From IMG/VR virus record IMGVR_UViG_3300044641_006950, positions 21,711-85,710 of that record: DNA of 64,000 bases; one strand, written 5' to 3'. Below are positions 15,613 through 23,792 of this stretch, one piece after another (the first letter of the stretch is position 1; the number at the start of each line of letters is the position of its first letter). Under the pieces are notes generated by a model. The model was not told where the DNA came from. It saw only the letters and a program-made list of their open reading frames with translations, and did no database searches. Position numbers and translations under genes: made by a program. This DNA comes from a virus.

Positions 15613-18600
15613 TATCTGGAAACGCAATCTATAATTCGTACAAGTTTAGATGGATCAACTGATTCTAAATTTTTATCACGTAAAAATTGATCTAATGGAA
15701 TAAATTCCAAATTTACTCGCAATTTAGCACCTAAACCTTCTCTACTATTTATTTGCAATTCTGGTATTCTTGTAAATCCATATCCTGGATTTACTACAGT
15801 AACTCCGCCAATAGAACCAGATGGAGTGATTATTGGTTTCAAAATTGCGCCCCCAGGGGCAGTTATTGTTGTTCCTGCTGGATATCCGCTTCCAGGAGCA
15901 ATTACGAGAACTGAACCAATTACAGCTATTGCTGGCGTTCCAGGAGGACTGAGGGAGGTATCCTTTATAGTTATTGAACCACTTGTTGCTTGATAGAAAG
16001 AATCTTTTAAATCTCTTTTTATAACTAATTGGAATTCTTCCGTTCCCTCTGTTAAAGCATCATTGGAAATAGTTTTACTTATAGTTCCTTTATTGCTTGT
16101 AATTGTAAATGATCCACTTAAAATAAGGTCAGTAAAATCGGAGGCAGTAACAGATCCTGCCAAAGGTATTATTTGATAATAAAATATACCATTATCTGCT
16201 GGATCTGTTGTAGTTACATCAAAATCTATCGTATCTCCCTCATTGGCAAGTCTTGTACTTGGAGTACATGTAAACTTAGATAAAGCTCCTGGAGCAATAG
16301 GAGTAGAAGATGTATCATTTATTATTATTCCTCCACTAGTTGCAACAAATGCAGATAGTAATGGATCTCTTTTTATGAGTAAGTTAAATTGTTCTACTCC
16401 TTCAGTAAGCAAGTCATTGGAAATAGTTTTACTTATAGTTCCTCTATTTCCCGCAATTGTAAATGATCCTGTTAAAGTATTATCACTAAAATCTGAGTCA
16501 GTTACTGATCCAGATATAGAAATTATTTCATAATAAAAAGTTCCATTGTCTGCGGGATCAGTATTAGTAACTGTAAAATTCACAGTATCACCTTCATTAA
16601 CAATTGTTGCACTTGGAGTACAAACAAAGGGATTTGCGATAGGAGGAACTGGACCTGGAGCTGGTGCTGCTGGTCCTGGACCTGGCGCTGCTGGTCCGGG
16701 AGGTGCTGGTGTGGGGCTAACTGTTATAGAAATCTTATCAGTATCTGTTTTAGCACCTGAAGCATCTGGATTAGTTGCAATTAATTCATATTCAATGGTA
16801 GCATCTCCTCCAGCAGGAAATGGAATATCTGAAGGCATAACAAAACTCAATGTTCCGTCTTCCGGAATAGAAGAATATCCTACCAAAGGAGCTTTAAATC
16901 CTGTTGCAGATAATGAAGCAAATTTAGCATCAGTGGTTTCCCAGGTTATGTTTACAACTTGCCCAACAGAAAGTTTTGTTGGATTTGCATCAAATCTATC
17001 TATAGTTGGTGTATTTGTATTTAATACTGGAGGTACGTTTTTAAATCCACTAGCCGCAAAAGGTTTGTTAACAGTAAGAATAAAATCTTTTGTAACTGTA
17101 TAAGGAGTTGAACTTGGTTGATTATTAGTAGCGGTTATAGTATATGTAATTGTTGTTTGATCTTTTCCTACTGGAAATGTAGGGTTTACAAGAATGCTTG
17201 CATTTCCAACTAATGGAATATTATTAAATCCTGGTACATTTAAAGAAGCAGACGTAGCATTTAGTATGGACCAAGATAAGGTAATTGTATTATTTGTATC
17301 AACTGGATTTGGAGATCCAGTAAAAACTTGAATTACTGGGGATCCATTAGATGAGGAATTACTATAATTACTTCCAGGATTGTTTAAACCAATACTACAA
17401 ACTGATCTTTTTCTCTTTGATGATTTTGCCTTTTTCTTTGAATTTGGAGAAGTATTATAGGTCTCAAAAAATCCATGATTGGTGGAAAGAATATAATCAT
17501 CCCAATCATCACCACCTTTTTCAATAACTACAGATGTGTTAGATAAAGATCCACTGGATGATATTTTAGCAACTTTTTCATTTCCGACGTATAATTTTCC
17601 AGATCCAGAAGATATTGAAAGAGGTCCATAAATTTTTCCAGGAACTAAACTAACTGATCTTTGTATCCGGTTTCCAGGAAATCCAGGACCAGTCAAAGTT
17701 TGCTTCGTTGTTTTTGAAATTGGTAAATCTACAGAATATCCGACTTCACTTCCAGTTGTAGTAAATATAACATTTATTGGAGCAGTGCTTGTAGTAGTTG
17801 TTGTTGGTGCTGGAGGTGGCGTAGAGTATGAGGCAAAAAACCCTCCGTTTGTTGAAATAACATAATCATTCCAATCGTCACCACCTGTCTCAACCACAAT
17901 GCTTGTGTTCGTTAATGATCCACTATTGATAACTCCAGCAACAACTTGATCCCCAACATACAATGTTCCAGGATCACCTGTTTTAACAATTGGTCCATAA
18001 ATTTCACCAGCTTTTAAATTCATAGATATTTGCACTGGAACATTATCTGCTGAGGGATATGGGAGAGGTGGAATTTTAGCTCCACTAATTGTAGTTCCAG
18101 GAATACTAACTGAATATACAAATAATGCTGATTTGGTCAAAGTAAATGTTACAACAACTGTTCCTACAGAATCAATTGGAGTTGCAGAAGTTAAATCTAA
18201 ATAAATTCCTGCACCATTCCATCCAGTAACAACTGTTGAAGATTTAGCACTTATTAAATTTAAGTAAATGCCAGGACCACGATATCCACTAACAACAGAA
18301 GACTTAGATGTTGAAGACGGTGGGCACAATATGGCAGTTGCACTTGCATTAATCCCACAACCACCTGGATCAACTATAGAAACAAAAGGAGGGGAGGTAT
18401 AACCAGATCCACCATCTAATAAATTAACTCCAATAACTTCTCCAATTGCATTCACAACTGCATTTGCAGCTGCTCCTGATCCACCTCCACCAAATATAAC
18501 AACTTGAGGCAATCCACATTTAAACGTTCCAGTATAACATGCTCCAGGGGATTGTGATGTGTTTGAATCTGGACCAAAAAAGTCTGCTAACCATTCTTCT

Positions 18601-19493
18601 GCTTTTGTCGTTGCAGTATCAACAAAACCAGTAGGAGAAGCTGTAAATTTTGAAAAGTTTGCAATTGCAGAAGGAGTTGGTCCTCCCCAAATACTTGCTT
18701 TAAAGTTTTTTACCTCTGGACATTCTGGGCGAGCACAGAAAAATGCTTCATATCCAAGAATTTTATTAATAATACTATCTACTTGTCCAACAATACTTAA
18801 AGCTTGTCCTAAAACATCATTTAATTGATTTAAAAATGGTTGAATAGAATCTTCAATGTCAGATGAAAGTCTATTCAACATTGCATTTAAGTAATTTTCA
18901 ACTGCACATAATGGTGTTTGAATGATTTGTCCGACTAATGCATATAAAAAGTCTCCAACAAAATCAACTAATCCATCAATAATATCGTCAAAAGAACATG
19001 CAAGTTGCTCTATTATTTGTTGTAAAAGACCTTCTTTTATTTGTCTTGTTCTAGGAGTTAAAAGAGACTCTAATGCTTTGTCAATTAACTCCCTAATTTT
19101 ATTTAATATCCAGTTTCTAACTCTTTGAATTAAAGTTTTTAAAATTGCTGCAATTGCTTCGGATACTTTGGATATTTCTGCAGCAACATTTTGGATCATA
19201 TTAATTGATCCTCTAATATAAGTACTACTATATTGCTGTATGCCTCTTAAAAAAGTAAAAAAGTTGTTTAAATTTACACTTAATTCTCCAAGTGTTCCTT
19301 CTCCACAAGGATCACCTAAATTCCATTCATATTCTGAAAGAATTTTAAACTGTTCATATGAAGCAGTTGTATAATAATGCTGGGTTTTTCCATAAAAAGT
19401 TTCGTCTATCTTGACATTAAAATCAATCCCACTTAGATCTTTCCAATAATTTGGAAGATCTGAATTAAGTGCATTTGGGATTAATTCTGCCAT
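15612..19493 (-). CDS. large baseplate-region structural protein with Calx-beta-like repeats, 1293 aa
   Basis: Residues 1 to about 260 are largely helical with amphipathic stretches (LKTLIQRVRNWILNKIRELI). The middle holds two copies of a module with VPGKIYGPL...KLYVGNEKVAKI...NTSVVIEKGGDDWDDYILST. Ig-like strands follow (FTGSPNPVDTNNTITLSWSI; FDANPTKLSVGQVVNITWET). Two Calx-beta-like repeats lie at about 950-1060 and 1075-1180 (NEGDTVNFTV...TEGVEQFNLLI; NEGDTIDFDV...TEGTEEFQLVI). The TEGxExFxLxI motif is typical of Calx-beta. A Pro-rich linker precedes them. It lies between the spike-like and OB-fold genes, so a hub-attached scaffold or short fibre is inferred. Confidence 0.65.
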   Translation of the reverse strand: MAELIPNALNSDLPNYWKDLSGIDFNVKIDETFYGKTQHYYTTASYEQFKILSEYEWNLGDPCGEGTLGELSVNLNNFFTFLRGIQQYSSTYIRGSINMIQNVAAEISKVSEAIAAILKTLIQRVRNWILNKIRELIDKALESLLTPRTRQIKEGLLQQIIEQLACSFDDIIDGLVDFVGDFLYALVGQIIQTPLCAVENYLNAMLNRLSSDIEDSIQPFLNQLNDVLGQALSIVGQVDSIINKILGYEAFFCARPECPEVKNFKASIWGGPTPSAIANFSKFTASPTGFVDTATTKAEEWLADFFGPDSNTSQSPGACYTGTFKCGLPQVVIFGGGGSGAAANAVVNAIGEVIGVNLLDGGSGYTSPPFVSIVDPGGCGINASATAILCPPSSTSKSSVVSGYRGPGIYLNLISAKSSTVVTGWNGAGIYLDLTSATPIDSVGTVVVTFTLTKSALFVYSVSIPGTTISGAKIPPLPYPSADNVPVQISMNLKAGEIYGPIVKTGDPGTLYVGDQVVAGVINSGSLTNTSIVVETGGDDWNDYVISTNGGFFASYSTPPPAPTTTTTSTAPINVIFTTTGSEVGYSVDLPISKTTKQTLTGPGFPGNRIQRSVSLVPGKIYGPLSISSGSGKLYVGNEKVAKISSSGSLSNTSVVIEKGGDDWDDYILSTNHGFFETYNTSPNSKKKAKSSKRKRSVCSIGLNNPGSNYSNSSSNGSPVIQVFTGSPNPVDTNNTITLSWSILNATSASLNVPGFNNIPLVGNASILVNPTFPVGKDQTTITYTITATNNQPSSTPYTVTKDFILTVNKPFAASGFKNVPPVLNTNTPTIDRFDANPTKLSVGQVVNITWETTDAKFASLSATGFKAPLVGYSSIPEDGTLSFVMPSDIPFPAGGDATIEYELIATNPDASGAKTDTDKISITVSPTPAPPGPAAPGPGPAAPAPGPVPPIANPFVCTPSATIVNEGDTVNFTVTNTDPADNGTFYYEIISISGSVTDSDFSDNTLTGSFTIAGNRGTISKTISNDLLTEGVEQFNLLIKRDPLLSAFVATSGGIIINDTSSTPIAPGALSKFTCTPSTRLANEGDTIDFDVTTTDPADNGIFYYQIIPLAGSVTASDFTDLILSGSFTITSNKGTISKTISNDALTEGTEEFQLVIKRDLKDSFYQATSGSITIKDTSLSPPGTPAIAVIGSVLVIAPGSGYPAGTTITAPGGAILKPIITPSGSIGGVTVVNPGYGFTRIPELQINSREGLGAKLRVNLEFIPLDQFLRDKNLESVDPSKLVRIIDCVSR

Positions 19494-19495
19494 AA

Positions 19496-19984
19496 TTACT
19501 TACCAGGAAATAAATTTTCAGGTGGAACAAGAGGTTTATCGGAAGGTTTTTGACCAGAAGCTAAATGATATGGTTGCGCTACTATTGAACCCCAATATGA
19601 TAATGTTGTTTTAAACTCTGTACTTTTTTGAGATTGTTGATCAGAAAGGGTGCATTCATATCCAGGATTAGATCTTCCAATTACACCTATAATTAAAGGT
19701 CTTTCACAATCGTCATCTAGAAAAATACCAACTACCCATTCACCACCTATAATAGCGGTTGATCCTCTATTTAGTGTACCTTGGGAAGAGGGTTTTAAAA
19801 TAATTGCCCAAGGGAGATCTTCATCTGGAAGAATATTACCCTCCATTGGATGATATCCAACTATTCTAACTTGAACTCTGTCTCCCCATTTTATAGATTC
19901 CGTTTTATTATCAGTCTGTCCCAATGGAACCTGACCAATCCACCATCTTGGGGGGTTTTTACCAAAAAATCCTGGTTTAAACAT
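19496..19984 (-). CDS. 5: baseplate hub gp5 OB-fold domain protein
   Basis: The 162-residue protein contains WWIGQVPLGQ, WGDRVQVRIVGYHPMEGN, EDLPWAIILKPSSQG and GEWVVGIFLDDDCERPLIIG. This matches the N-terminal OB-fold of T4 gp5 (WFVGVVED..GRVRVRVVGLHP..LPWM.V..P..G..V.G.FLD......VLG), which sits on the gp27 ring. T4 gp5 also carries a lysozyme and a beta-helix spike in the same chain (575 residues); both are absent here, and a spike-like protein is encoded separately at 15028. It directly follows the gp27-like gene in the transcript. Confidence 0.85.
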   Translation of the reverse strand: MFKPGFFGKNPPRWWIGQVPLGQTDNKTESIKWGDRVQVRIVGYHPMEGNILPDEDLPWAIILKPSSQGTLNRGSTAIIGGEWVVGIFLDDDCERPLIIGVIGRSNPGYECTLSDQQSQKSTEFKTTLSYWGSIVAQPYHLASGQKPSDKPLVPPENLFPGK

Positions 19985-19989
19985 TATTT

Positions 19990-21297
19990 TTATATTTTCC
20001 CTCCACTTGTATATATTCCATATGTATCTCGAACTAAAGTAAGTGAAGTAAAAGATCTATTTGGATCAAAATTATGACACAAATGAAGAATTAAATATTT
20101 TCCACTTTGAGATTCATCTATTGATCCAGAATTTTTACTGCTCGGTGTTATCTTTTCAAATTCACAGTTAATTACATTTCCTGCTTTTAAATTAGGATTG
20201 CATGGTACAATGACATTTAAAACTTGACTTATTGTAATATTATATTTCATAGCAGAAACTGCAAGATACTGACGAGGATCATTATTAAGTTTTGTACTTA
20301 ATTCCTTTTCCATATTACCAGTATCTAAAATAAAATGATTAGTTCTACTAAACACTTTTTTATCAGAAGTTGGATATAAATTTGAAGAATATTCTTGATT
20401 TCCACCAAGAACCTTGATTCCAGATCCACTTATATTTGTAAATATCTCTTCATATTTTCCTGTAGAAAGATCTAGAAAAATATTTTTTGATCTTAATGTT
20501 CCAGATCTCAGCAAATCAAGAAGATTTTGATCTTTTACAAATTGTGGTTGAGTTAAAATTCTATAATCATTATCGTCATTATCCAAACTTGCATTTCCAA
20601 CATTATAATATTGATAAGTTTCAACTGCAGGAGAAGAAACTAAACTATCAATTGATCTAAAATTGAATCCTTCTTGAGTTTCCCAAAAAAAGTATCCAGC
20701 ACTTCCATCTATTGGTATTGATTTTGGACACAATGATATTATAACGTCAAATGCTCTTCTTGAATTTCCACTAAATGCATTTGAATTTTTTGTCGTTTCT
20801 ATTTGAGATATTTTAGTAGAAGGAATTTTTAAATCATTAGTAATTATTTGTTTTACGGAATCTGATATGCTATTGTAATATTTGGAGTAAATATTAGTAT
20901 TTTCATTATCAATCGCATATTTTGAAACTAAATTCAATGTAACAACTTGTCTGGTAGATTCTTGTGCTGGAGATGGTTTAGAATTTATTATCAATGGATA
21001 AGAAGTAAAATCTAAATTGCCAAGTTTGCTTTCTATTTTAAAAGAAACTTCTTCATCTCCACTTCCTCTTACTGGTAATGAAGATACTATTGTTCCATAT
21101 CTTTCTTGAGTATCATATTTTTTTTCTGCCTGCAATGCATTTCCAGAATCTACAAAAACTATTTTTGCAGTTATATGTGGAGAAAGTAAACTCTCATAGT
21201 AACTAAAACTAACCGTCCTACCTTCTAAGGAAACTTCTTTACCATTTTTATTAATTTTAATTTCAGAATATCTGGAAGATTTTGAAGCATTTAACAT
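19990..21297 (-). CDS. 27: baseplate hub protein, gp27-like
   Basis: The 435-residue protein starts with a tube-like beta domain (SEIKINKNGKEVSLEGRTVS, HITAKIVFVDSGNA). It has a middle region typical of hub proteins that unwrap a four-domain gp27 fold (RRAFDVIISLCPKSIPIDGS, YFFWETQEGFNFRSID). It ends with an OB-like stretch (NPNLKAGNVINCEFEK, SGKYLILHLCHNFD). This is the pattern of T4 gp27 and related GpD/gp44 hub proteins. It lies 5 bases upstream of the gp5 OB-fold gene, as expected for partners in one complex. It should form the trimeric adaptor under the tail tube. Confidence 0.8.
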   Translation of the reverse strand: MLNASKSSRYSEIKINKNGKEVSLEGRTVSFSYYESLLSPHITAKIVFVDSGNALQAEKKYDTQERYGTIVSSLPVRGSGDEEVSFKIESKLGNLDFTSYPLIINSKPSPAQESTRQVVTLNLVSKYAIDNENTNIYSKYYNSISDSVKQIITNDLKIPSTKISQIETTKNSNAFSGNSRRAFDVIISLCPKSIPIDGSAGYFFWETQEGFNFRSIDSLVSSPAVETYQYYNVGNASLDNDDNDYRILTQPQFVKDQNLLDLLRSGTLRSKNIFLDLSTGKYEEIFTNISGSGIKVLGGNQEYSSNLYPTSDKKVFSRTNHFILDTGNMEKELSTKLNNDPRQYLAVSAMKYNITISQVLNVIVPCNPNLKAGNVINCEFEKITPSSKNSGSIDESQSGKYLILHLCHNFDPNRSFTSLTLVRDTYGIYTSGGKI

Positions 21298-21298
21298 T

Positions 21299-23791
21299 TT
21301 ATACTAAACCCCTTGCTACTAAAGATTCTGGATTATATGATACTGTATTTGAAGAAGATATAGTTTTTTGAACAACTGGATATGGCATTGGTATTGGTTG
21401 TCCAGGAAGATAAATTGGTTGCTGAGCAATCAAAATATTAGAAGATCCATCTTCCTCTTCCATTTGCAAATTATTTCTTTCAAGTTGTTTTACATCAAAT
21501 GGAACAGAAGAACTAGAAATTAAATTGCTATTTTTCTTTGCTTTCTCAAGTCTATTATAAAACTCATCCTTTGTTATTGGTTTTCCACTATCATCAAAAT
21601 ATTTGTCTTCTGGCATTCCGAATACATTTGTTCCTCGTATGTAAGTTCCAACCCCATCTATATTTACTGATTTTTTACTTCCAGGTTTAGACTGAATTAC
21701 TGTTTTTAACTTATCTAATTCTTGTTGTTTAACTGTTGATACTATTTTTGGTTTTTGTTGCTGTGGTTGTGTTATTCCTCCTCCACGATAATCAAAATGC
21801 CAAGGTTCTTTTTGTGAAAAATTCATTCCAGAATTATACCAACCATATTTAAGACAATTTTTTTGTGCCCAAGGAATTCCATCTCTAAGATCAATAGCAA
21901 TTCCTCTTTCATGATCGGATGAACCAGGAGGAGCTGCCAGATTTCCCAATCCTCTTATGAATAAATCATAAAGATATGCTTGGACACTACTATCTCTCCA
22001 AGCAGACTCTAAACTAATATTTACACCTTCTTTTTTAGCATCTGCTTTCATTCTCTTATATGCAGCAGCAGCATCTGGTCTTAATCTAAACTCACCTTCG
22101 ACAACAACAGTTTTATCTTTTGATATTATATCACCCTTTTGCTTTGGTGGTGGTGCAGTTGGTGTTACAGTTCCTCTGACTTGTTTGTTAACAACAGCTG
22201 GTTGTAATTTTCCTTGTCTAAACTTTTCAATTTGCGCTCCACCAGGCTCAAATCCAAAAATATGACCATCTCTTTTAACTTCAGTGTCATTTGCTAATTG
22301 ATCATACTTTATATTTTCGCTTGTTGTTGCTCTAAAACTGTCTCTTGGTCCAACAAATGTTCTTGCAGAAGATTGTCTACTAGAATCCAATAAAGCAGAA
22401 GATACTGTTTCTAACTGTTTTTTATTTTTCCCATTTTTTTCAACAAACTCCACCGCAGATTTTTTATCAACTATTTTTCCCCAAGCAGATGGTCCACCAT
22501 AATTGCTCACGGGAGTATATTGACCAGGATCTAAAAGAGCAGTTCTTATACTACCACCAGTTTTCCAAGGATCACCAGGTGCGGCAACTCTATTATATGT
22601 TGCTTGTGCAACATCAGCAGCTCCTTGTGGACTTGATCTTTCAAATAAAGCAACGGTAGATAGTAACCAAAAATCTGGACTATCACTTGAAACACTTACT
22701 TCACCCTGATAATCTCCGCCACTAGGACCACCACCGCCGCCGCCACCTCCACCACCTTTTGTATCCTTATCTCCTTTTAATGATTTTAATTGTCTAAATT
22801 TTTCAATCAAACCTTCAAAAAGATTATTATTATCTTTTTGAACTTTTATGTCAGTTAATTTATTTACAGTATTTGATTTAAATTTTTCAAAAGATTCTGT
22901 GGATTTTATTGCCTTTCTCCCACTTGGTGTTCCTCCAGGTTTACTGAATGGTGATTTTTTAGTTTGAGAAGAAACTTTTCCTCGTGATTTTACATTTGAA
23001 GAAACTGGTTGAACTGTTCCTCCTTTTGCAAAAGACTGAATTGGTAGTGCAGGTGGAGCTACAGGTGATGGTAAAGAAGGTGCAGGAGTTGGTGCTCTTG
23101 GACCAGAATTAAACCTAGAAATATTCTGCTGTCCTTGTTTAATAACTTGAGAAACTGATCTTCCTTGTTTAACAGATGCTTTTCCTCCACCAGCAACAAA
23201 ACTAGAATAATTAGGACTATTTACAGTTGGAGGTGGAGGTCCCATAATGGCATTCCCAACTAGACCTATTAATCCATTTTCAATATTAGTAAGAAGAGAA
23301 TCAATATTATTAATTAATCCTTCAATTTCGTTTCTATTTCTTGCCACAAATTTATATGTTGGTTCTGCTATCATTTGAACAACTTCAATAAGTTTAGATA
23401 ATCCAATTCCAACATTATTAATCGTTTCTTTTATTCCAGTTATAATCCATGGATTATCACCAAAAAACTTCTGCAATCCTTTAATAATTCTTGGAAGATT
23501 GCTAATTAACAATCCTATTAAAACAACACCAAAAAATTCTTTAATTTTATCAAAAATACTAATAGGTGCGCTAAGTAATCTTGATTTTGCAAATTCAATT
23601 GCTGTTGATAATCTTGACGGTTTTTTTTCTATGTTTTGCTCTTTTTCTGCTCTTTTTTGTTTTATTAATTCATTTCTTGCAAAAGAAGATTGATCTAATC
23701 TAAGTTTCTTTAAACTCTTATTATAAGAGAATAAAGTACTTCGAATATTAGTAACGTTTAATTTTAGTTTTTTAACTGATTTTAAGTCCAT
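21299..23791 (-). CDS. tail/hub protein with SleB-like and VanY-like peptidoglycan hydrolase domains, 830 aa
   Basis: Residues 1-60 are a basic coiled coil. A hydrophobic segment lies at about 78-105 (FFGVVLIGLLISNLP). A Pro/Ser-rich linker (about 180-300) and a run of ten Gly (about 346-355) follow. Residues 370-515 look like a SleB-type cell wall hydrolase (LLSTVALFERSSPQGAADVA..NRV ... GQYTPV ... HIFGF), with Glu383 as candidate catalytic acid. Residues 565-670 are VanY/LAS-type: SAWRDSSVQ, SSDHERGIAID (SxHxxGxAxD zinc motif) and EPWHFDY. It would cut peptidoglycan in two ways during entry. It shares N-terminal layout with the 757-residue neighbour. Confidence 0.8.
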   Translation of the reverse strand: MDLKSVKKLKLNVTNIRSTLFSYNKSLKKLRLDQSSFARNELIKQKRAEKEQNIEKKPSRLSTAIEFAKSRLLSAPISIFDKIKEFFGVVLIGLLISNLPRIIKGLQKFFGDNPWIITGIKETINNVGIGLSKLIEVVQMIAEPTYKFVARNRNEIEGLINNIDSLLTNIENGLIGLVGNAIMGPPPPTVNSPNYSSFVAGGGKASVKQGRSVSQVIKQGQQNISRFNSGPRAPTPAPSLPSPVAPPALPIQSFAKGGTVQPVSSNVKSRGKVSSQTKKSPFSKPGGTPSGRKAIKSTESFEKFKSNTVNKLTDIKVQKDNNNLFEGLIEKFRQLKSLKGDKDTKGGGGGGGGGGPSGGDYQGEVSVSSDSPDFWLLSTVALFERSSPQGAADVAQATYNRVAAPGDPWKTGGSIRTALLDPGQYTPVSNYGGPSAWGKIVDKKSAVEFVEKNGKNKKQLETVSSALLDSSRQSSARTFVGPRDSFRATTSENIKYDQLANDTEVKRDGHIFGFEPGGAQIEKFRQGKLQPAVVNKQVRGTVTPTAPPPKQKGDIISKDKTVVVEGEFRLRPDAAAAYKRMKADAKKEGVNISLESAWRDSSVQAYLYDLFIRGLGNLAAPPGSSDHERGIAIDLRDGIPWAQKNCLKYGWYNSGMNFSQKEPWHFDYRGGGITQPQQQKPKIVSTVKQQELDKLKTVIQSKPGSKKSVNIDGVGTYIRGTNVFGMPEDKYFDDSGKPITKDEFYNRLEKAKKNSNLISSSSVPFDVKQLERNNLQMEEEDGSSNILIAQQPIYLPGQPIPMPYPVVQKTISSSNTVSYNPESLVARGLV

Positions 23792-23792
23792 A

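Noticed and set aside
16546-17103. Plus-strand ORF of 185 codons opposite the 1293-residue protein
   Set aside because: It is antisense to a long open frame, and its Gly/Ala/Pro-rich middle mirrors the Pro-rich linker of the real protein.
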